In this document: positions 34,089 through 51,410 of the stretch, one piece after another | Layout: the number at the start of each line of letters is the position of its first letter | How positions within the stretch are numbered: the first letter of the stretch is position 1 | Assembly (NCBI RefSeq): GCF_027596085.1 | Contig: NC_072460.1 | Coordinates: 15,266,826 to 15,330,825 of the forward strand | DNA length: 64,000 nt | Reading direction: 5' to 3' | Origin: Anoplopoma fimbria | Lineage: Eukaryota > Chordata > Actinopteri > Perciformes > Anoplopomatidae | Notes under the pieces: model-generated | Database searches by the model: none | Seen by the model: the letters and a program-made list of their open reading frames with translations, nothing else | What the model was told of the DNA's origin: nothing | Made by a program: the position numbers and the translations under genes

Positions 34089-34120
34089 ACATACACACAC
34101 ACACACACACAAACACACAC
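33993..34120 (+). repeat. (AC)n microsatellite
   Basis: Pure AC to about 34085, then interrupted AC/AGAC/AAAC to about 34120. Confidence 0.97.
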
Positions 34121-36358
<2,238 letters not shown>

Positions 36359-36479
36359 GAGTGCCAGTGGAGAATAGGAAGTATGTTTCCATGTGCACAA
36401 CAACCAGTCAAGGCTTTTAGCTGGGAAAAAAAGAAAACATACTGTACCACCACAGACACAGTGAGCCTGCATCACTTCA

Positions 36480-36713
36480 TACATCGCTTCATCCCCTCCA
36501 ACCATCCCCCCCTCTCTATTTCCTGCTTACATTTTGTCAGTTCCTCCTTTGTCCAGCATCTCTCTCACTCACATTCATGCTCTCGCTTTCTCTCCCTCAT
36601 CTCTCACACTTCTTGTTTCTTCTTCTCTGTGTTCTGTTCTTTCACATCTGCAGCGAGGGAATCAGAGATGATAGCCCCCCTCCTCAATTTTGTCTCTCTC
36701 TCATCTTTTCTCA

Positions 36714-36766
<53 letters not shown>

Positions 36767-36830
36767 ATGCAAACCAGGAGGAGTGGCCCATTGTTCTTCC
36801 CCTCCTCTCCTCCTCATATCCCTGAGCTCA
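36480..36830 (+). repeat. Polypyrimidine tract with (TC)n core
   Basis: C/T-rich on the plus strand, with a (TC)n core at 36713-36763. 36831-37435 to its right holds nothing recognised. Confidence 0.8.
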
Positions 36831-37435
36831 GCTTCATGTCATAATGCGTGTTTATGTGTGTTAGTACGGTGCAGCCCGTCACAAGCATTGTTAAATTCTT
36901 GTCTGTGCTGTATGTGCTGAGGTACTTTAACAGGTTACCCAACACTTAATTGGTGGGAATATCTCCTGAAACATTTGAAGTACACAGTATTGTTTGTATA
37001 TTTTAGAAGTGAGGAAATTCTACTTTACGTAAGTCATGTGATATTCTTTTTTTTTCTTTTTGTGAACAAATCCCATGGAAAGACCAAAACTAACAATGAC
37101 TGTATCTACTAACAAGTGTTGTGCGTATCAAAGCCTGATATATCTTCTTCCTCGGTGCAATATTGGTATTTAGTAGTGTTGTTGATGGATTCAGATCCTA
37201 ATCTTGACATTTTAGTGCAAAGAATTGCAATTGTACTTAATTATTGACTGATCTGGAGGCAGGTAACGTAGATGGAGGCAAATTTCGTAGTTTTTGTGTT
37301 TGTGGTGTCGCTTTCAGTCCCATGAGTGACAGGATGGAAATGGTGGAGAGGATTACATCTCATTTAACAGTGAGATTGATCTGTTCAGTTTGAGATTGCC
37401 ATCAACAGGATTAATTCTGCCGCTGATAATGAGTG

Positions 37436-37915
37436 ACAATGGATCTGATCCTACGGCTCAACTCGACTCAAATAGACTCACTTTTGGTACCAGGTCCTTT
37501 CCCCTATGCAGCATTTCCAATGTGAATAGTACCACCTCAGTGTAGGTGGGTTTCTCAGCAATCGCCAAAGCAACGTTGCGTGAAACTGCTGTTACACCAT
37601 ATTCTGCCATATTCTCTCCTTTCATCGGCAACCAGACAGAGGAGCGCTCTCACCTCGTCAATTTTACGCCATAGTGAAAGTAGTGTGAACCCCATAGTTT
37701 TGTGTGCTTCCATTTAAAAAAATCTGGGTTGAGTGAGTAAATATTTGCGGCCGCTATAGATGGTAGCTTGGCTATTTAAAAACTGATGATTGACTCATCA
37801 ACGACTGTTGTCTGCAGTTTTTTAACTCCACCTTCAAGAATCGGCTTGGTACCTCTACCGAGGTGTTACTAAGAATGGAGTGGTTTTATTGCTAATGGAA
37901 ACGTGAAAATAACCG
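37436..37915. mobile_element. Non-autonomous DNA-element-like repeat (TTTTGGTACCAGGTCC family)
   Basis: Starts near ATCCTACGGCTCAACTCGAC, with CTTTTGGTACCAGGTCCTTT, TACCACCTCAGTGTAGGTGG and a right part GGCTTGGTACCTCTACCGAG followed by TTATTGCTAATGGAAACG. I recognise this as a dispersed teleost element of the cut-and-paste type, with no transposase frame. Class (hAT-like) is a guess. Confidence 0.55.
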
Positions 37916-37920
37916 TTCTA

Positions 37921-38235
37921 CTTAGAGATGTTGCGATACCATTTTATCCTTCCGGATAGCGTTTCCAATATCTGAATTTATCACAGTATCTGCCGATACA
38001 GAGTAGAGGCCTGATATCAGTGCAATACAAACCAAAAAGTGTAACAGAGCCCAGATTAAAGGCATCCTGTGGAGTTGTCTTGTTTGTACACAAACAAGTT
38101 ACCAGTGCTTCAAAAGTCATTGTCCTGTCCTTATATCTGATGGATTTTCCAGTTTTCTTCCCATTCAGTTTTCCAGCATGTTTTCCATCCTGAAACAGGA
38201 CAGTGTTGAGAACTGCAGGTCTACATTTAAATAAC
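37921..38235. repeat. Dispersed repeat (AGAGATGTTGCGATACCATTTT family)
   Basis: Begins GAGATGTTGCGATACCATTT with GTATCTGCCGATACAGAG and CTGATATCAGTGCAATAC, phrases typical of a teleost dispersed element with GATAC motifs. It abuts the repeat on its left. Confidence 0.5.
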
Positions 38236-38919
38236 AAATGGAGCTGGGAACGTGAATGCTAATCATTAGCATAATTGCTGAAAATTGATGCTGTTAATAT
38301 AGATGATTACAGTCTTTGCACTTTCCACATTTACATATGTGTTTTGTTGACAAGGCTAGAATCAGTGGACTGATTTTAGAGCAAATGAGAGTAAACAGGC
38401 AGTCATTCAGTTCAGTTCATTATGTCTCTCTCTCCCTTTTTCCTCCCTTTCTCCTGCTGCTGTCGTCCCTTCTCTCGCAGTGTGAGTGAGGCTTTGAGCT
38501 TTACAGCTTGTGGTTTTGTCCTCCATTCCTCTTGTTTACTGTTCCTCCTCTCTATTACTCTATATATGTCTCCTCTCCTCTCTCCTTCTATCCATTATTC
38601 TTCTCATCAGACCATTAAATAGGCTATTGTCTCTGCCTATTAAACCTTAACAATAATGTCCATTCAAGAAGGGTAAAGCTCTTTTCTTTTGTCCCACACT
38701 CATCCACCCCCATTCTTTTCTGTTGCTCTATAATAAATGATTATAATAAATAAATATGTAATATGTAGGAAATTTGAATAGCACTCTTTGTCTGCATAGT
38801 AATTTCACTCTGTAATTCAGCCCATCAACAATTCTGAAAGCACAGATTTTTGGCATGTGTGAACTGTTGGTGTATTTACTATGTTAACGGAGAAGTTGAC
38901 AGTGCTTCAGATTTTAAAT
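38236..38919. other. Intronic; pyrimidine-rich 38420-38610
   Basis: C/T-biased stretch on the plus strand; otherwise nothing recognised. Confidence 0.5.
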
Positions 38920-39545
38920 TTGCGTGGTGACAGACTGTGACCTCCAGCATGCACTGGGGCGGTTTGCAGCTGAGTGTGAAGCGGTCGGTAGGAGAGTCAG
39001 TACCTCCAAGTCTGTCGAAGCCTCTGGAGGAAAACAAGGGATTGCGACCTCCGAGTTGGTAGTGAGTTACCACTTTATGCGAGAGACTTCATGTATCTGG
39101 GGGTCTTGTTGACGAGTTAGGATAAAGTGGAGCGTGAGATGGACAGGCAGTTGGGTGCGCTGTTAGCAATGATGCAGGCATTGTACCGGACCATTGTGAT
39201 GACAAGGAAGCTGAACCGAAAGAGAAAGCGCTCCATTTACCAGTCTATTTCCAGTTCTGACCCCACATATGGTCAGGACATTTGAGTAGTGACTGAAAGA
39301 ATGAGATTGCAGATACAAGTGGCCGAAATGATCTTCCCTATTAGGGTGGCAGGGCTCAGCCTTAGTGATGGAGAGGGAGAGTAGCTCAGGCGGGGTAGAC
39401 CCAGAACACGCTGGAGGATTGATATCTCGTCCGTCCAGGGAACGCCTCGGGGTCTAACAGGAAGAGCTTGAAAACGTTGCTGGGGAGAGGGACTTAGCCT
39501 GCTTTATTCATGACCCGGCCCCAGATAAGTCGATGAAAATGGGCA
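38920..39545 (+). mobile_element. Decayed LINE (RTE/Rex3-like) 3' part
   Basis: Broken frames on the plus strand read DLQHALGRFAAECEAVG, RVSTSKS, then YLGVLL near 39100, VEREMDRQLGALLAMMQALY, KRSIYQSI near 39230 and RRGRPRTRW near 39400. This is the order seen in the C-terminal third of an RTE-type reverse transcriptase polyprotein common in teleosts. The 3' end reads GACCCGGCCCCAGATAAG, which resembles the family's tail. Stops and frameshifts abound, so it is dead. Confidence 0.8.
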
Positions 39546-41681
<2,136 letters not shown>

Positions 41682-41797
41682 CGGGTTTTGTAAGCGGTGC
41701 CAGGCTGTGACAGCAGTGTCGTTGTTGCTCCTCTGCTAACTGTACCATCCTCCTATTCTGCCCAGTTGACCTTCTGCACTCTCTTTATACTGAGAAG

Positions 41798-41801
41798 CCC
41801 C

Positions 41802-41832
<31 letters not shown>

Positions 41833-41840
41833 ACACACAC
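41798..41840 (+). repeat. C21 homopolymer followed by (AC)n
   Basis: 21 consecutive C bases at 41798-41818, then AC repeats to about 41840 with CCACAG interruptions beyond. The G-rich complement could form quadruplexes and the C strand i-motifs. Confidence 0.95.
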
Positions 41841-41877
41841 CCACAGACACACACACCCACAGACACACACAAGCACC

Positions 41878-43493
41878 AAGTCAATGTTTAGTTCACCCCA
41901 GATGATCAAAAAGGAGAGTTTCTGACTCTTTCTGCAGTAAAGTGTTGACTCACTCAGTTTGCTGAAATATGGAAAAGTAAAGTGTGATATTTCTTCATCT
42001 ATCATATTGCTTTTAGACAGATTGGTATGTAATGCTGCATGACATTTTGTGCTTTAAAAGGATGAGACAGTGACAGGCAGAGCAACACGTTGAGCAACTC
42101 GGTTAAGAAATACCCAGGCAGGTCAAGCAGTCAAAGTCAAAGTAGTTCAGTCAATTTTAGATCTTCTGTCAGACTTTTTGCTCAAACAACTCATACTGCC
42201 TCAGCATTGTTTAACTGCCGTAACACTGGCTTATTTCTGTGAGAACGAGAAGCTGAGTAACTTCAGGGAACAGAGCTGTGGGCACAGTAAAGGTGCAGTT
42301 GTAGAGTTTTTAGTTTGTGCCAAACTACTGCCCTCTACCCCTTTCTCCTCCTCCTCCTCAGTGTTAGCTCCAGCTCTCTTCTAGCAGCTGTAACAGACAG
42401 ACACACAGTACCAGGCTCTACCAGACGGAGTAATGGATGGTCATTTGTAGTGCTTGACTCCTTCCTGCCTTCTCCATTTTTTATGTGATCCTCATCTTAT
42501 CTTATGTGATGTGTTTATAGCAATCAAATAATTACTAAAAGTATTACTTTGATTGATCAATTATTGATTGGATGGAAACCGTTGTCTTTTTTATACTTGT
42601 ATATATATATAAAGGATTCTTCGTCTTCTTGTATAATGCCTTTACTTTTCTTTCTTATTTAGTACTGTCTATTTGCCCTTGTTTTAATGTGTTGCTTCTT
42701 TTGGAAAGCACTTTGCGCTTCATCTCTTTTATAAAAAAAAGCTTTTCAAAAAAAGTACATTATTATCAAATACAGAATGAGGAAAACGTATTTCTCTCTG
42801 TTACGTTTGTTTTTATATTAGAACCTATAAACGTGCGTTTGCTTTTGCATTTTCCGCCCCTGTCCTCTACAACTTTTGGAACGCATACATCTATGCTCCA
42901 GAGGCAAGTTCAAAACAGTGTCACTTCCTATAATTCATCACATGGGCTACATAAGGCGCAGCATTGGCTGACTTACCGCCCTCACTTTAGGAGATGTTGT
43001 CACATCTGGTTCTCTTCTGCAGTTGCAGTTTACAGCTGCCTTGAAAACAGCAATCAGAGCAGGCCTCTGTCTTTATCTCTCACTATCTATCTTGCTCTCT
43101 GAAATTGATCAGGCTTTTAGCTATCACTTTGCAAACTTGCCCTCTCTGCAGAGATATCATCGATCTGCAACAGAGTCAGGGTTTCTAAGGCTGTGGCTTC
43201 TAGAGAAGGAGCAATTTTATGTATGTGGTATTGTCTGTTCCTCACGACTTGGCTTTATAGCAATAAATTATTATCTGTCGGATTTACTGATGCTTAAAGT
43301 GTGTGTCCAGTGAAATCTGGTGGTTGGTTTGGGTGTGTGTAGGTCGTTTCATTAAATAAATGCATGTGCTCTTGAACACATGCATAATGAGCGTGTGTGT
43401 GTGTCGTGTCCAGATGGCCCTCTGTAAGCTTCATGCTGGTGGACTATCAACAGAGACTCATTGGAGATGGCAGGACACCTCAAAGACATTAGA

Positions 43494-43495
<2 letters not shown>
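41878..43495. other. Intronic, nothing recognised
   Basis: An AT-rich 176-codon frame at 42572-43102 (+) has no recognisable domain and no splice context. I treat it as chance. Confidence 0.5.

Positions 43496-43552
<57 letters not shown>
43496..43552 (+). repeat. (CA)n microsatellite
   Basis: About 28 CA units, followed by two copies of ACTGCAGGAGGCAGC-like sequence. Confidence 0.96.
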
Positions 43553-43557
<5 letters not shown>

Positions 43558-43959
43558 GGAGGCAGCACACACACTCCCACTGCAGGAGGCAGCTTTCCTC
43601 TCTCCCTCTCTTCTTCTCTCCCCCCCCCGCTTTTCTATTCTGTGTAGATGTTTAGGGGATTCATACAGCTTGTCTGTATACTGGATAATGTACAGGTCCA
43701 GTATGAATATGCATATAAAGCTTATAGATCATCTTAACACCTATTCCTTCTTTCCAACATGTCCCTCCTCTTCTCCTCTCTTTTACAATCATATTGCAAT
43801 TATCATCTGTAAATCTCACCATTTTAATACAGAAATACATACCCATCGCACTCTCCCGGAGCCCAAAGTGATGTCTTTGAAGATCCTCAGCAGCATGCTC
43901 AGCACAACACAAGCATCTCCATGTGTGTGTGTGTTGTTCATCTGATTCTCATATTCTTA

Positions 43960-44140
43960 ATCTGAAATCGGAATTTCTTAAAATCTGGCACCTACATTCA
44001 CCTGGATTCGAGGAGAAACTGATTAAAAGTTGTTGGTCAAAAGGTCAAGGTCACTGTGACCTCAAAGAACACAATTTGGGGATTTATTTATTAATGCATA
44101 TGCAAATTATGACCATTTCTACAGTCCAGAACTAAAATAT
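43960..44140 (+). repeat. Dispersed repeat carrying GGTCA motifs
   Basis: Phrases GTTGTTGGTCAAAAGGTC, AAGGTCACTGTGACCTC and AAAGAACACAATTTGGGG recall a teleost dispersed repeat with GGTCA/TGACC motifs. It carries the hormone-response-like palindrome listed next. Confidence 0.5.
44045..44062. promoter_or_regulatory. Perfect estrogen-response-element palindrome overlapping an ERR/SF-1 half site
   Basis: 44048-44062 reads AGGTCACTGTGACCT, the exact consensus inverted repeat with 3-bp spacing bound by estrogen receptors. 44045-44053 reads TCAAGGTCA, the extended half site of ERR and SF-1. The match is certain; function is not shown and the site lies in a probable repeat. Confidence 0.45.
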
Positions 44141-44483
44141 ATTTTCAGTTTACTATCATAAAGTAAAAATAAATATATTTAATATTCATATTGAGACGCT
44201 TCAGAGAATTTTTGGTGTTTATGTTCAAAATAATTTTTTGAATGAATAATCAATGATCAAACCATTGTTGCTTTGAGAGGAGGTAAAGTCACTTTATGCA
44301 TTTAAGATAAAATACAGATTAATAAAGCAAATCTTGGAAAGGAATAACTTTCTCAGAATTTTATGTCAATGAACCAGGATGTGTGTGCGTGTTCGTATGT
44401 GTGCCAGCTGGTCCTGTCTGTGAGGGGGTCGCCACCATGTGGAGGAGGGAAACACAAAGAGCTGCCTTTTTCGGAGGAAAGAT

Positions 44484-44642
<159 letters not shown>

Positions 44643-45480
44643 GTGGGTCATTGCTATGACGATGCCAGGCAGGGCAGGGCCATACAGCACGGTGCGAAAT
44701 GTAGCATCTGAGAGCTAGCAAGCAGCTCGTGCCGCATTTTAGCAGGATAATCCATTGTAATCCCACACGGGGGAGTCGCCGGCTTGTTTCTCCTCCTCCC
44801 CACCACCAACTCCCCTCCTTCTTTACTCTTTCTCTGCCACAGCCTCCCCTTGGCTCTCCATCCCTTGGGGTAGGGGGCCAGGGTGGAGAAGGAGGGGGAG
44901 TGAAGGAATTAGCATCTGTTACCACTCTCGCTCAGGTTAGCTCCTTTGAGGAGAGGGAAGGGGGGCGGGAGGAAAGCCTCTAGCTGTCACTGCGTAGTGA
45001 AGCCACAAATGAAAAACGACAGGGGATGACCCATTAGAGCCTCCACCCTCCCTCTACATCCCTCCATCCATCCTTCCATCTTTCCCTTTCCACTCCTCCC
45101 TGCTCTTTTGTACTTCCCTCTAACCCTCCTCCCTCCTTTCTGCCTCAATTTCTCTCTGAATCATGTTCCTCTCCCTTCTCTTTCTCTTTCTTTTTTCCTT
45201 CCCCTCTTACTGTCCTCTCTGCCTCAACAACTTCATCTCATTTATTTGTACTTGCATTTCAACTCTTCCTGAATTGTACCCCTCCTCAGGTTTCCACTTT
45301 TCCTCATCTCCTGACATCTCTTCAGTCCCATATACATCCGCTTCTTTCCCCTGCAGCCCTTCTCTACTCATCCTCTTAGTTTTGTCTTTCTCCTCTTTCT
45401 CTCATTCCTGCTTCTCCTGTACCTTCTTCTCCTCCTCCTCTTTTTCCTCCTCTGCAGTATACTCAGCAACGCCCAGCCAG
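44643..45480. other. Intronic; high-complexity stretch then polypyrimidine tract
   Basis: 44643-44775 is balanced, non-repetitive sequence with two TAATCC sites (44748 and 44758). 45030-45460 is nearly all C/T on the plus strand, and the Ser/Phe/Leu-rich frame at 45163-45513 reflects that bias. Confidence 0.5.
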
Positions 45481-48400
45481 CTAATAACACTGAAATCGAT
45501 TCATTGCTCTTAATAGCTGACAAATAATTGTAGAAATGTAAAAAGCACCACAGGTCTGTTGTTGTTTATTTATTTTTTCTCGAAATCAGGTGTTTGGTGA
45601 GTTGGATGTATGTTTTTGTGTACATCCTGTTTTCTTCAGATAACAGCACAATTATTTTCTCAGATTTTTTGCATGAGAAGTGAACAATTTCCAAGTAATG
45701 ATGTATGTAGTTGATAGGTTTTTCTGTTTCTGTTAGCATGCACATATAATTAGCAGTCTGCTTACTTATAGATACAAGTGCAGTGCCCTTTGAAATTTCA
45801 GAATGGGCTAAATGTTTGGCCTATGTTGCTGCAAAACACCAGGGTTAGACTTTAGGCAAGGTAGGCAACCTGTTCCAGGGAGCCTTTTTCCTAGAATGGA
45901 AGTTATTTTCTTTACTCCCCACTCCTCCCTGCTGAACTGGCTGTTTTCTATGCGGAGAGTGATTCGGCCTAGACGCCAAATGTTAACGCTCTACATATAC
46001 TACATTAACATAATAATCTATCCTACGAGAGCTTGGTGAACGAATTTACACAAGTTGTCTTGTGTCATTGTAAAACTCAATACCACTAATGTAGCAAAAA
46101 AAAAAAAAGAAATACAAAAACTCAAGGAAGCTTTGAAGCTTTTCACTCATCGTTGGTTCAGTTCAAGGTTGTATTAAAAACATTGTAAATTCTTCCTGAG
46201 AGCTCCAGAAGCTTGTTGTGACCTTATCAATACACAGTAAAATGAAAAACTTCTTATTTCAACCACATGTTTAGACTTATTCATGTGAATAGTTAGTTTG
46301 ACACTTTTCATTGAACACAATGAAACCTTCAATAGATTGTCCTCCAGTGCAGTGTAATGGTATCAGAGAGAAATCGTTTAATAATACATTTCACACTGTA
46401 AAGACTGGGGGTTCATCCAGGACACAAGTCCAGTACAATGTCCCACTGCTCACCAAGGTCAGGGTGATCTCTTCTCCTTGAGGTCATTGCTGCGTCCTAT
46501 ACCATTCCCCCATGTGACTGTGTGACGCACTGATTCCATACAGACACCCACATGAACACACATATGCACAGAGCAAAAGGCAGGGTCATAAAATGTGGCC
46601 TGTGTGACAGACGCAGAATCAGACAAACCTTTCTATTCATATGCACAAAAGAGGCATACACACACAAGGCTGGTCACGTTGTGTGTTGAGGGCAACAATT
46701 TTTACATTTGCAAAAATAAATCAAATGCACACAAAGCTAGTGTATGAAATGTTTGCTGCCGGCAACCTGCTGTCTATTGAGTCAAGTAGGGTCTGTTTCC
46801 TTGAGTTGTTATTTACCATTTAAAACCCGTTTTGTGCTGATTGAAAACATATTTTCTCTCATGTGATTCCTTAGGTTGACTTTAGATAGATAAATAAAGC
46901 TTCTGAGTGAAGGCAAAGATTCTGAGCCTGAAAAACAAGTGAAAGAACTCGGATAGAGAAGTTACAAGGAGAAATAAATGGAGAGGATCCCCCTCTCCCG
47001 GGCTTCTGTTTACACGGCCAGCGCATTAAAGAAACAATCTGCTTAATTAATGCCAAGGTTTTTAATCCGCCCTTTGTAAATCAATGCACAAGTGCCCCCA
47101 TCACTACAATAGAGACATTGATTTGTTGCTTCTCCCCTGTGTATGGCTGAAATGTAAACTATATCGTGACAATTATTAAATCACATCTATTGAAATATGC
47201 TGCTTTGCTCCCATGCAGAGCTACACTCAGGTGATATATGTCTCCTTTTTAAATTAAGGGGCCGTTGGTCTCAAGTTCACAAGGACGTATATCTTCTGGC
47301 TGATTAGAAATGACTACCAGTTGACTTAACATGTGCCATTTGGTGGATGCTTTGCTCCAAAGGACATTTTACAAACTATCATTACCGGTGGAACTGGGCT
47401 CCGATAGTGTCACATAGGGACGTTTAGGTCATTGAATTAAAGAAGTCCTCAATTATATGGCTCAAATGACGCATAACCATGTCATATATTTCTGTACACT
47501 TAAAAAAAAAAATGACTGGGACCACTGCAGATAAATATTTAATATTCCAAAAAAAAAGCAACAATGTGACCACAATTTAGCACACTGACCAAACACGGTC
47601 TGGTTATATACAAGGTTGCATCCTGGTCTTCATCCTTACGTTCACATAATGAACTAAATGCCAGCAGGCTGATGACTTTTGTTCCCCTTTCAACCTTGAT
47701 GTGTTTTTTACACCCTTCGTATGAGTGACAAAGCAACAGTGAAGTGAATTGAAAAGGCAGAGACAAGCGTGATTTATGACATGTGAAAGCCCCCCCCGCA
47801 CCCCTTTGAGCTAACAGCTTGACAGTTAAAACCACAGTTTGAACGGCGTACACACAAAAACACACAACATGCATCGACACACCTGCTCTTGAACACACTA
47901 ATATTCCACTCTCAGCGACTTATACACACACATTGATGGATATGTGTGTTGCCATGTTAGCTGATGCAGCATCCTCCTCCCGATGGATTGAACAATGATT
48001 GACTGTCAAAGTCGTGGTCCACTTGTCCTGCTTATCTTAAGGGACACACAGTCTTTTAGCCCTACGTATGCGTGTGTGTGCGTCCTTGACGCAAGAAGAC
48101 ATTTGACCTCTTAAACACACCTGGTACCCATAAGGCTGCAGGGAAAACACTAAACACTGCCATGCATCACAGTCACTGCACTCCTACCCAGAGACTGGAC
48201 ACGAGGGAGTGGTGAGGGAAGAGAGGGAGTGAAGGAGGGGTGTGACAAGGAGGTGGAGATGGACAGAGATAAACATGTTGGAGAAGAAACAGTAAAAGAG
48301 GAGGAGAGGAGGGGAAGGAAAGATGGCAGCAGGTGAAGAGGGACAGGTGGTCATGTAGGTCGAGAGTGAAAGGTCCCACTTCAGCCCTGCTCCAGTGTGC

Positions 48401-51300
48401 CCTTGAGAAGTGAACCTTGTCATCAAGTGCTGAATCATGAAAGTTTACAGTTTACATTCAGTTTATTTTTTAGCTTTATAAAAAGCAAATCATTGTCCGA
48501 CGATAGCCGATGGGTTCTGAGATTATCCTATTTAGCCAATGTGTTGCGCCTCTTTGGCTCTCTGCATGAGCTGTTTTACCTTTATGCAAGCAAAGCCACC
48601 TCAAAAGTGATTGGTCAATACTACTCTGACAACAAATGGAAACCAGAACGTTTTAGATACCAAAATATAGTTGCATTGACATGAAGGATCTGTGTATTCA
48701 TTCATTAACTCAGCATTGCAGCAATCTTGGTGTCTTATTCGTTCAATGGTTCCATCTTGCTCTCAGAAACATTTCAAGGATTCGACTATTTCTGTCTCCC
48801 AACAATGGTCTTTCATAACTTCATAACTACTCGATTAGATTAGTGTCACTCCTTGCTCTTTATTACAAGCAAAGATTCACCGGCTTCACAGATGAGAAAA
48901 ATATAAACATGGATCTTAGAAAAGAATATCCTGGCAAAAACTTTTTGGACCGGTTGTTAAGTCTTTAACACGCAGAGGATTAAACAAAAAAATGTTGTAC
49001 CTTTCATTCTCAACTCCCAGTTTCTGTCAAATCAGACCGCTGTGTCTCTGATATCATGTAGTGTGATACCGGCAGAATAGGTGAGAGCAGAGAAGAAAGA
49101 GAGGCAGGACACAAAACCGTGGGGAGTAGAGGATGAGGAAGGCTGCATCTTGTTTGTGTCTGAAAGAGAGAGAATATGAAAAGGAGAGAGATGCTGCTCC
49201 CTGTTCAGCAAATGTGTACATAGAAGGAGAATAATAGAAAGACTAGACGGTGAGGGAAGCTGAGGAGGATGCAGGGATCCCTCACTGTCATGGAGGGATG
49301 GAGAGGCAGTGACAGAGGTCTTGCAGCTGACGGGGGGATTTGTGTCAAGGCGGCAGGAATTAGGTTGGCCTTCGCCACTATGCATGAATAGTCCTTACAC
49401 ACTCATAAATACAAGCCATTCTTTTCTACCTCCAGGTCCCATGACTCACTCCCTCTCATTCCCCTTTCTATTCATACTCCACTCCCTATCTCTCAAATTC
49501 ATTGCTTTATTAGCACGACCATGATTTAGTACAATATAGCCAAATCAGGTTGTCTAGAAGATGTAAAGGAAATATTACAGAATATAAAACAACAAATTAT
49601 CTGCACATTACAACACTAATGGAAATACTCTTTATTAGACAACATAGTACTATATACTTATCCAACTAGATGATATGATATGATAAAGTGAAATATATTC
49701 TAACAATATAATGATTCTGATGAGAGACAAAAAAGAAAAGATATCGTAAAAACATCTAAAAATCTCTCCCATGTGCCTATCCCTTTGACTTAATCTCTCC
49801 TCACCCTTCCCCGTCCCATCCCCCATCTCAATCCTCCCTCATCCTCTACTCTGTCTCCTCCTGCTGCCCCCACCCCCCAGCCATGACCCTCTCCCTCGCC
49901 TCTCCTCCGCCTCCTCCTACCACCCCCCTCCTGACCTCTTTCCTTCTGCCTGGCTATGCCTCCCTCGATAGTGCATCGCCCTCTTCACTCTCTCCCTCTC
50001 TCTCTCTCTCTCTTTTTACTCTGGTGCCTCTCTACCCATCTCTCCCTCTCTCCATGCAGCGGTTTGGGCTCCACCCCTCCCTCCATCCCTCCCTCTCCCG
50101 ACGAACGAATGACACAGTCGATACCATCCACAGCCCCCACTCTCTTTCTCCATCTCTTCTGCATTTGTCTTGTGCTGTTGACTCATTCAAATTACCTCCT
50201 CTTCCTCTGTTGCCTTTTCCTTCCCTTCTCTATCCTCCAATCATCCTCAATTGGAGCTGCTCTCTTGTCATTCACTCTTTCTGGGCTGAAAAAAAATAAG
50301 TAATTCAAGCAAAAACCAAGTCATCCATGTAGCAATTTCTGCTTAAGTTTAACAGAAAATAATGATGCAGAGGGTAGGCACACCTATAGAAACATTTGAC
50401 GATCACCATTTACAGACTCCTCAGTGAGTCATTTACCTAATCTCTGTTCACACTTTTTCCTCTATGTCCATCTGTCAAAATCTCCCCTCAACATCCTTTT
50501 CCATCCTTTTGTACGTTTGTGATGCTGGTAATATTGTAGTGATAAATGCAGCTCTAATTAAACAGTGACCCACACATCGGGCTAAATTGGAAGTTGCATG
50601 CAAGCTCCAACCTTCCTCTCTGTGTCTTTGTGAAGGAAGAAAAGCGTCATGTGTTCAAGGACTACGGACCAGTAGTCTATTCAGATGATAAAACCTAATA
50701 GTCAGGCGGACAAGCATCATTCCTGCCTGCCAGCTTGGCACAGACCATTTATTCCATGATCACTTATTTAGTAGCCTGTCTGTCTTAAAAGGGATACAGA
50801 GAGAGCGAGATAGAGAGAGAAAGGGATATTGAACCTGCTCCAGCAATAAATACTGAAGCATTTAATACTATTCAAACCCCTTTTCTCTAGTGTTTCATGG
50901 ATCATCAATTCCTAATAACACTTTATCAATTCAGTTAATAGTTTACATGCAAAGGTTTGTGGCAGACAGTTGCTCTGATTGAACAAAAAGTAATGCTATG
51001 ATGATGGATGTTACGGGGCCATTTATAAATGCAAAAGCAGTTCCCACTGTTCTGATTGCATAGTAAGCTTTTTTTACCAAGATTTAATGCATAATGCGGT
51101 GTGTTCATTACCCTTTGACAATCTTTCTAAAATTAGATGTAAAAAAATCACCATACGTTGCTTTGCTACAGTATTGCAATACAGTGAATCATAACCCCTG
51201 TATCATGATGCGTCTCCCATCATATTCTTGCAAATTTACAACCCTATTACTTATTTATGTGTAAGCAGTATTAACAATTTATTAATGTTATATTTAATGA
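45481..51300. other. Intronic, mostly unrecognised
   Basis: 48190-48370 and 49080-49310 are purine-rich, and 49750-50280 is pyrimidine-rich on the plus strand. 46870-47260 is a high-complexity candidate conserved element (see findings). No splice-bounded exon or RNA gene was recognised. Confidence 0.5.
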
Positions 51301-51410
51301 TATAGTCAAGTATATCTACTTTTGATAATTCAGTATGTTTTTTGAAATAGTCGTATCTTTACTTTTACTTGAGTAAATGATGTGAATACTTCTTCCACCT
51401 ATGTAGACTC
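51301..51410. repeat. End of a CAGTGGTGG-type dispersed repeat
   Basis: TATCTTTACTTTTACTTGAG followed by AATACTTCTTCCACC matches the terminal part of the repeat whose interior lies at 31640-31900. Confidence 0.5.

Noticed and set aside
42572..43102. Plus-strand 176-codon frame with hydrophobic N-terminus
   Set aside because: AT-rich composition, no recognised domain, no consensus splice sites or promoter. Chance open frame in an intron.
45163..45513. Plus-strand Ser/Phe/Leu-rich 116-codon frame
   Set aside because: Coincides exactly with a polypyrimidine tract; composition explains it.
49883..50303. Two overlapping plus-strand Pro/Ser/Leu-rich frames
   Set aside because: Both frames are open because the plus strand is C/T-rich with few stop-codon possibilities. 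No family features.
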